Origin: Pseudomonas sp. Tri1
Lineage (GTDB): Bacteria > Pseudomonadota > Gammaproteobacteria > Pseudomonadales > Pseudomonadaceae
Direction of reading: 5' to 3'
Length of the DNA stretch: 64,000 nucleotides
Assembly (NCBI RefSeq): GCF_017968885.1
Contig: NZ_CP072913.1
Coordinates: 4,386,001 to 4,450,000, forward strand
Shown here: positions 18,739 through 26,932 of the stretch, piece by piece
Layout of the letters: every line of letters starts with the position of its first letter
Position numbering within the stretch: the stretch's first letter is position 1
Translations under genes and position numbers: made by a program
Notes under the pieces: generated by a model
Database searches by the model: none
What the model saw: only the letters and a program-made list of their open reading frames with translations
Told to the model about the DNA's origin: nothing

Positions 18739-19629
18739 ATGAACTTTGATGGCGTGTGGACTCCCGTTGTAACTCCCTTTAATACTTCGGGCGCCGTGGA
18801 CTTCAGGTCGCTGGAAAACATCATTGACTCACTTATCGAACAAGGTGTGCATGGCCTGATCGTCGGTGGTACGACGGGCGAATACTATGCCTTGTCCCAT
18901 GATGAACGATTGGCGCTGTTCGATTTCATCGCCGACTATGCCAAATCGCGTATTCCCTTGATGGCGGGCATCAATGCCACTACCACCCAGGAAAGCCTCA
19001 CGCTGGGCCTGCATGCAAAAAAAGTGGGCTTCAATGCCATTCTTCTTGCCGCTCCCTACTACTGCCAACCGACCCAACAAGAACTGCTGGTCCATGCCTT
19101 GAGCGTCGATGACGCGCTCGACATGCCCATCATGCTCTACAACTTTCCGGCGCGTACCGGGACCGAAATGTCCTGGGAATTCATCAACGGACTCAAGGGC
19201 CGTCCCAACTTCCAGGCGATCAAGGAAAGCACCGGCTCAATTGAACGCATGCACGGCCTGCTCAACGAACACACCGATCAGTTGCAAGTGAGCTGCGGCA
19301 TGGACGACCAGGTGCTGGAATTTTTCACCTGGGGCGCCCGCAGCTGGGTCGCTGGCGCATCCAACTTCCTTGCGCCGGAACATGTCGCACTGTACCAGGC
19401 GTGTGTCGTGGAAAAGGACATGATCAAAGGTCGTGAACTGGCGACCCGTTTGTTGCCGATGCTCAACCTGCTCGAACAAGGCGGCAAGTTCTGCCAGTAC
19501 ATCAAACACGGCTGCGAATTGGCCGGCCAGCCGGTGGGTGTGACCCGTCTGCCTTTGCAACCGCTCAGCGAAGCAGAGAAAAGCGCATTCAAGACTGTCT
19601 ATGAACAGCTGACGGCTCATCGCGCCTGA
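18739..19629 (+). CDS. DapA-like (DHDPS/NAL superfamily) lyase, copy 2
   Basis: Encodes 296 residues. It keeps the canonical GGTTGE loop (about residues 42-47), Y134 (MLYNFPARTG) and Schiff-base K162 (AIKEST), so the aldolase/dehydratase chemistry is intact. I chose the internal ATG with CAGGG upstream; 27 upstream codons look non-coding. It is followed 23 bases later by an FAD oxidase, giving the same pairing as at 5.9-8.2 kb but in the opposite gene order. It is far more canonical than copy 1, so the two pairs probably serve different substrates. The substrate is not known. Confidence 0.87.
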   Translation: MNFDGVWTPVVTPFNTSGAVDFRSLENIIDSLIEQGVHGLIVGGTTGEYYALSHDERLALFDFIADYAKSRIPLMAGINATTTQESLTLGLHAKKVGFNAILLAAPYYCQPTQQELLVHALSVDDALDMPIMLYNFPARTGTEMSWEFINGLKGRPNFQAIKESTGSIERMHGLLNEHTDQLQVSCGMDDQVLEFFTWGARSWVAGASNFLAPEHVALYQACVVEKDMIKGRELATRLLPMLNLLEQGGKFCQYIKHGCELAGQPVGVTRLPLQPLSEAEKSAFKTVYEQLTAHRA

Positions 19630-19652
19630 CACATACGGCGGAGGCGCTTGCC

Positions 19653-20981
19653 ATGCAGCTTCAGTGTAATTTTCTACCTCAAAACGATGGCCAACCCGGT
19701 TGGTACGAAACGCTGCCACCACCGGCACCCAGCACCCCGCTCAAAGGCGCCGTCAGGGCCGACTGGGCGGTTCTCGGTGCCGGCCTGGCGGGGTTGGCTG
19801 CCGCCCGGAGACTGGCCGAACTCTTACCCGAGGCGTCGATTGCATTGATCGACGCCAAGCGGGTAGGTTTCGGTGCGGCCGGACGCAACTCCGGCTTCAT
19901 GGTGGACTTGCCCCATGACCTGACGTCCCACAGCTACACCTCCGACCGTACCGCCGACCAGCGCATCATTCGGTTGAGTCGTGGCGGCATCGATTTCATG
20001 CGCCAGATCGTCCAGCGCGAAGGCATCGAGTGCGATTGGCGCGAGCAGGGCAAGTTGCATGGCGCCGTCAACCCACAAGGCATCGCCGCGCTTGAGTCCT
20101 TTGCCAAAGGGCTGAGCGGATTGGGGGAGCCCTACACGATGCTGGATGCCGCACGGATGAAAGCGATCACCGGTACCGACTTCTACAAATCGGGACTGCA
20201 TGCCCCCGGTTGCGTACTCGTTCAACCCGCCGCGTTGTGCCGGGGCCTGGCGCAATCGTTGCCAGCGAACGTCACGTTGTATGAAGACAGCCCGGTATTG
20301 AACATTGAACTCGGCAAACCTCATGAGCTGACTACCGCCCAAGGCGTGCTTTCGGCGCCACGCATGGTGATGGCCAACAATGCCTACGCGGCACCGTTCG
20401 GTCAGCTTGGACTCAAGGGTCGGTTACTGCCCGTCTACACGTACGCCAGCCTGACCCGAGAGTTGACTGCCCAAGAGCAGGCCCGCCTGGGTGGGGAGCA
20501 AAGCTGGGGGCTCATTCCCGCCGACCCGCTGGGCACCACCGTGCGCAGGCTCGCCAATGGCCGGATTTGCATTCGCAACTCCTTCACCTACAACCCGCGC
20601 CTGGCAGCGAGTCCCCGTACGCTTGAGCGTGTACGCCGCGCTCACCGCCACTCCTTCGAGGCACGCTTTCCAATGTTGTCAGGCGTGCCGTTCGAATACA
20701 CCTGGGGCGGCGCGCTGTGCATTTCGCGCAACTCCGGCTCTGTCTTTGGCGAGATCGCGCCGGACGTGTTCAGCGCCGTGTGCTGCAACGGCTTGGGCCT
20801 GACCCGCAGCACCGTGGCGGGCAAACTGATCGCCGAATACGCCGTGGGAATGGGCAGTGAACTGCTGGACATCATGCTCGATCAACCTGACCCCTGCTGG
20901 AATCCCCCGGAACCGTTCCTGGGCTTGGGGCTGCGTTCTTCCATTGCTTGGAAGGAGTGGCAGGCAGGCGCGGAACTCTGA
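19653..20981 (+). CDS. FAD-dependent amine/amino-acid oxidoreductase (DAO family), copy 2
   Basis: Encodes 442 residues, the same length as copy 1 and alignable with it throughout: VLGAGLAGLAAARRLAELLP for FAD, FGAAGRNSGFMVDLPHD, PGCVLVQPAALCRGLA and C-terminal CNGLGLTRSTVAGKL. A CGGAGG ribosome site precedes the ATG. It should oxidise a C-N bond with FAD, delivering an imine or its hydrolysis product to the preceding DapA-like enzyme or the reverse. A perfect 10-bp hairpin beyond the stop separates it from the convergent oxygenase gene. Confidence 0.87.
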   Translation: MQLQCNFLPQNDGQPGWYETLPPPAPSTPLKGAVRADWAVLGAGLAGLAAARRLAELLPEASIALIDAKRVGFGAAGRNSGFMVDLPHDLTSHSYTSDRTADQRIIRLSRGGIDFMRQIVQREGIECDWREQGKLHGAVNPQGIAALESFAKGLSGLGEPYTMLDAARMKAITGTDFYKSGLHAPGCVLVQPAALCRGLAQSLPANVTLYEDSPVLNIELGKPHELTTAQGVLSAPRMVMANNAYAAPFGQLGLKGRLLPVYTYASLTRELTAQEQARLGGEQSWGLIPADPLGTTVRRLANGRICIRNSFTYNPRLAASPRTLERVRRAHRHSFEARFPMLSGVPFEYTWGGALCISRNSGSVFGEIAPDVFSAVCCNGLGLTRSTVAGKLIAEYAVGMGSELLDIMLDQPDPCWNPPEPFLGLGLRSSIAWKEWQAGAEL

Positions 20982-21168
20982 AGAACCCATCTCTCAGATC
21001 TCAAGAGGAGCGCCGCACCGTGCCCACTTCGCAGGGCCCTGCACCACGATCCGCCGGATTCCTTTTGTTGGATGGCTTTGGTTCATCTGCGGAGTATTTC
21101 GGTGTGATACCTCGTGATGAACGCACTTCGTCGAATAGCTATGGGTAACTCCAACGCCTCCCAGGACG

Positions 21169-21194
21169 GTCACCGTCTCCACGCAGACGGTGAC
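21169..21194. terminator. Hairpin between convergent oxidase and oxygenase genes
   Basis: GTCACCGTCT and AGACGGTGAC form a perfect 10-bp stem with a 6-base loop. On the plus strand GGATTTTGTG follows. It sits between two genes that converge, so it probably serves both. Confidence 0.6.
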
Positions 21195-21249
21195 TGGATT
21201 TTGTGATGGGGCCCGAATGCATCGAGCCTTCATCCACCAAGGGTTGGCC

Positions 21250-22239
21250 TTAGACGGCTTCGACAGCCTGCAAGTGGGCGTAGCTGGCGACAAAGCGACT
21301 GTATTTGTGTTGGCCACAGGTGTAGGGCGCATATTTGGCAGGGTTACTGAGGCTGATGCACGTTGGCACAGTCTCGACAGTCGCGTCGAAGTCCAAGTCG
21401 ATGAAGAATGGAATGGAGTACCGTTCGACACCGCTGGTATTGATGACGCGGTGCATAGTCGAGGTGTAGCGGTCATTCGTCAGGGTTTGCACCAGATCAC
21501 CGATGTTGACGATGAACGTATCTTCCACCGGTGGGGCGCTGACCCATTCACCCGCACGATTGCGCACTTGCAAGCCACCGACCTTGTCTTGGAAAAGGAT
21601 CGTCAGAAAGCCATAGTCCGTATGCGCTCCGATCCCGATTTCCTTTTGTGAAATTTCGCCACTCTGCGGGGGATAGTGCAGCAAGCGCTGGATGGTGATC
21701 GGTTTGCGTTGCAGTTTTTCAAAGTAGTCCGCTGGCAGATCGAGGCTCAGTGCAATGGCGCTGATGAGCTTGCGCGCCAGGTCAAGCATTGCACGATGGT
21801 AGGCGTCACAGACATCCGAAAAATCCGTGAGCTCAACCGGCATCAGGTTTGCCCCGAAGAAAGGAGACACTTCGTCATAGTGGGCGCCATAGTCGAAGCA
21901 TTCCTTGAAATCGCGGGTATTTTCCGGATCGACGTTTTCCGCGTACATGGGTATGTAGCCGCGAAGCGTGGGACCTGAATTGACCACGTTCAACTTATTC
22001 TTCTTATCAAAAGGCATGGCAAAGAAGCCTTTCGTCTGGGCATACATCGCGTCGATCAATGCGCGCGGCACTCCATGGTTTTTAATATAGAAAAAACCAA
22101 CTTTCTCGCAAGTTTCTCCCATCTGGCGCGCAACTTTTCGCGGGTCGCTCCCATCGAGTAACGGTGCGACATCAATGAAGGGAATCTCTTCGAATGTCGT
22201 CTGCTTGCTTGTAAGTCTGGTATCGGTCATCTGAACCAT
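21250..22239 (-). CDS. 2-oxoglutarate/Fe(II) oxygenase (isopenicillin-N-synthase-like)
   Basis: Encodes 329 residues: an N-terminal DIOX_N region (IPFIDVAPLL, GFFYIKNHG) and a C-terminal double-stranded beta-helix. The iron triad is H206, D208 (HTDYG) and H263 (TMHRV), and the oxoglutarate-binding R273-x-S275 follows. The start was chosen with GAGG eight bases upstream. Such enzymes hydroxylate or demethylate small molecules or make ethylene. Position inside the onium island suggests hydroxylation of a betaine, proline or related compound. No partner is needed. The reaction cannot be fixed from sequence. Confidence 0.85.
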   Translation of the reverse strand: MVQMTDTRLTSKQTTFEEIPFIDVAPLLDGSDPRKVARQMGETCEKVGFFYIKNHGVPRALIDAMYAQTKGFFAMPFDKKNKLNVVNSGPTLRGYIPMYAENVDPENTRDFKECFDYGAHYDEVSPFFGANLMPVELTDFSDVCDAYHRAMLDLARKLISAIALSLDLPADYFEKLQRKPITIQRLLHYPPQSGEISQKEIGIGAHTDYGFLTILFQDKVGGLQVRNRAGEWVSAPPVEDTFIVNIGDLVQTLTNDRYTSTMHRVINTSGVERYSIPFFIDLDFDATVETVPTCISLSNPAKYAPYTCGQHKYSRFVASYAHLQAVEAV

Positions 22240-22527
22240 CGGTCGATCCTCAACGAAAGCGCCGTGCTTTAATTATCCTGAAGTGAGTTGTAGCTCCTGG
22301 GACCAAGCATATTCACCTTGACCTTGTAAGCTGAACTCATTGTTCAGAACTGAATGGGCACGAACAAACCATTTTTCATTCAATACTCATGAGAAAAAAT
22401 CAAGTATGAGAATACGACCGCGCCTGTATCTTTCGATGTCATACAGGCATGGCCTTTCATGGTTTGCTTAGATCAAATTTCGTCAATTATCATTCGGCCT
22501 GGCAGCTCCGGGCAGACAACTCCGCCA

Positions 22528-22776
22528 TCAAGTCAAGCCATCGCTACTGCAATCTTTGCAAAGCCGTCGTGCGATGCTGTGACGCCTCGTATCTTTTTCC
22601 AAAAGTTCGACGGCTATTAGCTCTTCGATGCCGGCACCGGCTTCAACCTTTTCAATAAAATTCAGAATTGCCTTTTTCATGAACCAATGAGAGGTGCGAT
22701 CCAACCTGGCCGACGCTGACTTCAGCCTGGCCCGCGTTTCTTCATCCAACTTGATGCCCTGCGTGGTCACCGCCAT
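22528..22776 (-). CDS. Stand-alone PutA-type ribbon-helix-helix DNA-binding protein
   Basis: Encodes 82 residues. The first 47 (TTQGIKLDEETRARLKSA, RTSHWFMKKAILNFIEKVE) closely resemble the N-terminal DNA-binding domain that begins proline utilisation protein PutA. No proline dehydrogenase domain follows; residues after about 60 are a short basic, cysteine-bearing tail. AGAGGA precedes the ATG, so it is likely translated. It may be a dedicated repressor of proline-type genes in this island or the relic of a lost putA. RHH proteins act as dimers on short repeats. Confidence 0.65.
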   Translation of the reverse strand: MAVTTQGIKLDEETRARLKSASARLDRTSHWFMKKAILNFIEKVEAGAGIEELIAVELLEKDTRRHSIARRLCKDCSSDGLT

Positions 22777-22828
22777 ATTTCATCCTCTCAATCGCTACCC
22801 GAATTCATTCACTTTTTATAACGAAGCA

Positions 22829-23449
22829 TTAATGCATCAAGCCCCACAGTGCCAAAAGTGGAACACCCATCGACTTCATCGCATGGACACAGGATGGGGG
22901 GTTGAAGACTAAACCTCCTGGTCCAGGACTCCACCAGCCCACGTCCTCCCGGTACCAGTCACCCGGTGACAGCACGAGATAGAACTCGGCAGGCGGGTGT
23001 TGGTGATAGGGGTAACAAGTCTCAGGCATCATGAGCGCCAACCCCAAGGTCAAGGTGGAACATTCAAATAGCCCTCCAGGTCCTGCGATCATCCCGTGGC
23101 GATGTCGCTCCACGAAAGCACTGTCTTGGCCAGCCTTGGCTTGACGGTTTATCCAGGTGACATGGGGCAAGAGCTTGCCTAGCGCATCCAGTATCGACAC
23201 CAGAGACTCATTGGCTCTAGGTGCAGCATCAAGCGCCTCGGATAAATGGCGCTCCAGAAAGCCTGGTAACGCATTTGAAATTTCCGCAGTCTGCCTGATA
23301 CTCCATTGGGCCGTATTTAGAGACACAATATGTGCTTGCGCCTTATCGCAACCGCTGCCCGACAGGACGTTCTGAAGCGAACGCCTGAGCAAGTCGCCGT
23401 TGCTGATGATGTCCCGATCCCACGATGGCTCTTCAGTGCTGTTTATCAT
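22829..23449 (-). CDS. Cupin DMSP lyase candidate (DddQ/DddK/DddW/DddL superfamily)
   Basis: Encodes 206 residues from the chosen ATG; a GTG 21 codons upstream is the alternative. The C-terminal cupin has H149-x-H151-x3-E155-x-Y157 (YHQHPPAEFY) and H189 exactly 32 residues after the tyrosine, the spacing recalled for DddQ (Y131/H163) and DddK (Y64/H96). In those enzymes these residues bind the metal and the tyrosine is the base that splits DMSP to dimethyl sulfide and acrylate. SPGPGGLVFNPP is the second cupin strand. It precedes an onium-binding protein's 3' side on the same strand and lies under 6 kb from dddP. Many family members have weak or other activities, so function needs proof. Confidence 0.78.
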   Translation of the reverse strand: MINSTEEPSWDRDIISNGDLLRRSLQNVLSGSGCDKAQAHIVSLNTAQWSIRQTAEISNALPGFLERHLSEALDAAPRANESLVSILDALGKLLPHVTWINRQAKAGQDSAFVERHRHGMIAGPGGLFECSTLTLGLALMMPETCYPYHQHPPAEFYLVLSPGDWYREDVGWWSPGPGGLVFNPPSCVHAMKSMGVPLLALWGLMH

Positions 23450-23563
23450 CGTCTTCAGTCCCATTTCCCGAGCAGTGTATCGAACTCGTTCGATGTATCC
23501 GCCGCCCTTCACGTTCGGTCAAGGTCAGCGGATTGCAACGCAACTATCGGACAGCAACCGCCA

Positions 23564-24463
23564 TTACTGGACCGGTGTCGCGGAAGCGGTCCGGCTGCCA
23601 AACATCGCTTCGAAACGAGGCTTGTTGGCGGCGTAGTACTCTGCAACGACCTTGTCGGCCGAGCTATCGCGTGCGGCGGCCATCAACGTCTCAAGGTCAG
23701 TTTTAGGAATCTTGAAGTTGGCGAAGAACCGGGCGACGTCTGGATGTTCGGCGCTGAAACTTTTGCGTGCAATCGCGTGAATTTGCTCAGCGCCACCGAA
23801 AATCTGCTTTGGATCATCCAGGTAGCGCAGCGGCCACTTGGCGAACATCCAGTGTGGGCTCCAGGCATTGATCAACGACCATTTGTCACGCTTGAGGTTG
23901 CGATCCAACTCGCTCAGCATTCCAGACTCTGAAGAAGCGACCATCTTGTAACCATCGAGTTTATATTCCTTGATGGCCTGCTCCGTGAGTTTGTATTGGC
24001 CGTTACCTACTTCCGAAGTTAAGATCTTGCCACCGAGTTTCTCCCGCACTTCTGGCTTATTAAGATCTTCGACACTGGCAATCTCGCTGGTCGGAATAGA
24101 AGTGGGCACCGCCATGCCGATCCGACCCTCATACAGCACACCGAGGTCTTCGAGTTTGTCTTTGTACTTGTCATAGAAAGATTTGTGAGTACTCGGCAGC
24201 CAGACCATCGGGATCAGGTCGATATTGCCGTTGGCCAGGGCCTGGAACTGAATGCCGATGTCGGCAAGCACCAATTTGACCGGTTGCTTGAGATGGTCGC
24301 GCAATGCCGTGTCTGCCAGCTTTACAGCGATTTCCGTATCCGACCAATTCACCCATCCGATACGGATGGGCATGGGCTCCTCGGCTTGAGCCATCAGGCT
24401 ACTGGAGGCCATCGCCAGGCCTGCAAGCCAGCCGATACACGTTTTACTGGATAACGTAACCAT
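23564..24463 (-). CDS. Orphan ProX/OpuAC-type quaternary-amine-binding protein
   Basis: Encodes 299 residues. A signal peptide ends around residue 27 (SSLMAQAEE). The mature protein starts MPIRIGWVNWSDTE and has the OpuAC core with WLPSTHKSFYDKY and NAWSPHWMFAKW, again tryptophan-rich. No ATPase or permease is adjacent. In Pseudomonas several CbcX/CaiX-like binding proteins feed one ProVW-type core, so it may widen the range of the transporter at 12.7-15.9 kb. It lies directly upstream of the cupin lyase on the same strand, probably in one transcript. Confidence 0.88.
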   Translation of the reverse strand: MVTLSSKTCIGWLAGLAMASSSLMAQAEEPMPIRIGWVNWSDTEIAVKLADTALRDHLKQPVKLVLADIGIQFQALANGNIDLIPMVWLPSTHKSFYDKYKDKLEDLGVLYEGRIGMAVPTSIPTSEIASVEDLNKPEVREKLGGKILTSEVGNGQYKLTEQAIKEYKLDGYKMVASSESGMLSELDRNLKRDKWSLINAWSPHWMFAKWPLRYLDDPKQIFGGAEQIHAIARKSFSAEHPDVARFFANFKIPKTDLETLMAAARDSSADKVVAEYYAANKPRFEAMFGSRTASATPVQ

Positions 24464-24738
24464 GGTGCATCTCCGCGTACTGTATTAATAGTTATTGGCA
24501 GGGCAGCAGAAGAATTAACTTCCCTCATAAAAGCAAAATACATCGTGCTCTCAAGGGCTTTTGTATGAGGCATGGACAACTTTTAGTCATGCGATGTTTT
24601 CAGGTCGTCCGGCCCTCCTCCGCCGTTTCGGCGAAGCGTTATGTGTCCATGGATCGATGCCTGGAATGACCGACCACACGAACCCGATCCCCCCTGTTTC
24701 GGCTGGATGTTAATCCTGGTTTTTCCACCACGCAAGAA

Positions 24739-24779
24739 AAATGTACACCTGTGTCTCAATCGTTGACACACATGAACAT
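24739..24779. promoter_or_regulatory. Imperfect palindrome upstream of the DgcA-like gene
   Basis: ATGTACACCTGTGTC at 24741-24755 matches the reverse complement of GACACACATGAACAT at 24765-24779 in 12 of 15 positions, around nine bases. The first part, AAATGTACACC at 24739-24749, recurs exactly at 31186-31196 inside the palindrome between the TetR gene and the second Rieske gene. A shared regulator is likely. Confidence 0.5.
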
Positions 24780-24836
24780 TCAACATACCGTTATGTCAAA
24801 ACCAAGCCTGATGTTCTGTTCCCGGAGCGCAACACC

Positions 24837-26873
24837 ATGTCCAGCGATCCTCTGCTGCAGCCCTATAAGATCAAACACCTGACCCTCAAAAACCGGATCA
24901 TGACCACCTCCCATGAGCCCGCGTATCCCGTCGACGGCATGCCGAAGGATCTGTACCGGGCTTATCACGTTGAACGGGCGAAAGCCGGCGTGGCCCTGAC
25001 CATGACGGCGGGCTCCGCCGCTGTTTCCCGTGACAGCCCGCCAGTGTTCAACAACGTGCTGGCGTACAAGGATGAAGTGGTCAAATGGATGAAAGACCTG
25101 ACCGACGAATGCCACGAACACGGCGCCGCGGTGATGATTCAACTGACCCACCTGGGACGCCGTACGCGCTGGGACAAGGCCGACTGGCTCCCGGTCGTAT
25201 CGCCTTCTCATCGCCGTGAAGCGTCCCACCGGGCCTTCCCGAAAAAGATGGAAGAGTGGGATATCGACCGGATCATCAAGGACTACGTGGATGCCGCCGA
25301 ACGCATGAAGGCTGCCGGTCTTGATGGTTTGGAATTGCAGGCTTACGGGCACCTCATGGATCAGTTCTGGTCGCCACTGACCAACGACCTCGACGGTCCC
25401 TATGGCGGCTCGCTGGAAAACCGCCTGCGCTTCACCTTTGATGTGTTGCGTGGCATCCGCCAGCGCTGTGGCGAAGACTTCCTGCTCGGGGTTCGTTACA
25501 CCGGTGACGAGGACCTGCCGGGCGGCTTCGGTGCCAAAGACGGCATCCAGATTTCCCACATGCTCAAGGACAGCGGGCTGGTGGATTTTCTCAACGTCGT
25601 TCGCGGTCACATCGATACTGATGCGGGCCTCACCGATGTGATTCCGATCCAAGGCATGCGTAACTCGCCACACCTGGATTTTGCTGGCGAGATCCGCTCG
25701 GCCACCGGCTTCCCGACGTTCCATGCGGCCAAGATCCCGGACGTGGCCACGGCACGGCACGCCATAGCCTCCGGCAAGGTGGACATGATCGGCATGACCC
25801 GGGCACATATGACCGATCCGCACATCGTGCGCAAGATCATCGAAAAACGAGAGGAAGACATCCGCCCCTGCGTCGGCGCCAACTATTGCCTGGACCGTAT
25901 CTACCAGGGCGGCGCGGCGTATTGCATCCACAACGCCGCCACTGGCCGCGAAACCACCATGCCCCACGAAATCCCCAATGCGCCGGTCAAGCGCAAGGTG
26001 GTGGTGATCGGCACCGGCCCGGCGGGCCTGGAGGCGGCACGGGTCGCCGGTGAACGCGGCCACGACGTCACGGTGTTCGAAGTCGCCGACCAGCCCGGCG
26101 GCCAGATCCGCTTGACCGCCCTGAGCGAGCGTCGTCGCGAGATGATCAGCATCATCGATTGGCGCATGGCGCAATGCGAACGGCTGGGGGTGAAGTTCCA
26201 CTTCAACACCTGGGCCGAAGCCGAGACCGTCATGGCCGAAGAACCCGACGTGGTCATCGTCGCCACCGGCGGCTTGCCTCACACCGAGGTGCTCAAGCAG
26301 GGCAATGAACTGGTGGTGTCGACCTGGGACATCATTTCCGGCGACGTCAAGCCCGGCCAGAACGTACTGATCTTCGATGACGCCGGCGACCACGCAGCGC
26401 TACAAGCGGCCGAGGTCATTGCCAACAGCGGCGCAAAACTGGAGATCGTCACGCCGGACCGCTCGTTTGCGCCGGAGGTAATGGCGATGAACCTGGTGCC
26501 TTACATGCGCAGCCTGCAAGACCTGAACGTCACCTTCACGGTCACCTATCGGGTCGACTCCGTAGAGAAGCGTGACGACCAGTTGGTGGCCAGCTTCGGC
26601 AGCGATTATGGGCAGGTGCACAATCAGCGCGTGGTCGATCAGGTGGTGGTCAACCACGGCACCCTGCCCCTGGACGATCTGTACTTCGACCTGCGCCCGC
26701 ATTCAACCAACAACGGCGCGGTTGAACAGCACGATCTGATCGCCGGAAAACCCCAAAATATCGTGACCACCCCTGAAGGCCGCTTCCAGCTGTTCCGGAT
26801 CGGCGACGCGGTGTCGGCACGTAATACCCACGCAGCCATCTACGATGCGCTGCGGCTGGTGAAAGACATCTGA
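24837..26873 (+). CDS. DgcA-like FMN/FAD oxidoreductase (dimethylamine-type demethylase)
   Basis: Encodes 678 residues in two parts: an old-yellow-enzyme TIM barrel (about 1-370) and a Rossmann NAD/FAD region (about 385-678, VVVIGTGPAGLEAARV). It aligns along its length with DgcA, which with DgcB demethylates dimethylglycine, and with trimethylamine dehydrogenase. Cluster cysteines are C345, C351 and C363; position 348, the second cysteine in trimethylamine dehydrogenase, is alanine, as I recall also for DgcA. I chose the ATG after GGAG. A terminator follows. It fits the step after a Rieske demethylase. No dgcB partner is in the window. Confidence 0.85.
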   Translation: MSSDPLLQPYKIKHLTLKNRIMTTSHEPAYPVDGMPKDLYRAYHVERAKAGVALTMTAGSAAVSRDSPPVFNNVLAYKDEVVKWMKDLTDECHEHGAAVMIQLTHLGRRTRWDKADWLPVVSPSHRREASHRAFPKKMEEWDIDRIIKDYVDAAERMKAAGLDGLELQAYGHLMDQFWSPLTNDLDGPYGGSLENRLRFTFDVLRGIRQRCGEDFLLGVRYTGDEDLPGGFGAKDGIQISHMLKDSGLVDFLNVVRGHIDTDAGLTDVIPIQGMRNSPHLDFAGEIRSATGFPTFHAAKIPDVATARHAIASGKVDMIGMTRAHMTDPHIVRKIIEKREEDIRPCVGANYCLDRIYQGGAAYCIHNAATGRETTMPHEIPNAPVKRKVVVIGTGPAGLEAARVAGERGHDVTVFEVADQPGGQIRLTALSERRREMISIIDWRMAQCERLGVKFHFNTWAEAETVMAEEPDVVIVATGGLPHTEVLKQGNELVVSTWDIISGDVKPGQNVLIFDDAGDHAALQAAEVIANSGAKLEIVTPDRSFAPEVMAMNLVPYMRSLQDLNVTFTVTYRVDSVEKRDDQLVASFGSDYGQVHNQRVVDQVVVNHGTLPLDDLYFDLRPHSTNNGAVEQHDLIAGKPQNIVTTPEGRFQLFRIGDAVSARNTHAAIYDALRLVKDI

Positions 26874-26878
26874 GGTCA

Positions 26879-26913
26879 TGCCCCTGACCCCATGAATCAG
26901 GGGCACTTTCATA
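26879..26913 (+). terminator. Terminator after the DgcA-like gene
   Basis: TGCCCCTGA and TCAGGGGCA make a perfect 9-bp stem with a 9-base loop, followed by CTTTCATATTT. It begins six bases after the stop codon. Confidence 0.75.
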
Positions 26914-26932
26914 TTTCACACGAGGCTCTTCC

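Noticed and set aside
24780-26393. A 537-codon frame antisense to the DgcA-like gene
   Set aside because: Opposite a full-length conserved enzyme, with no domain in its translation; an antisense artefact.
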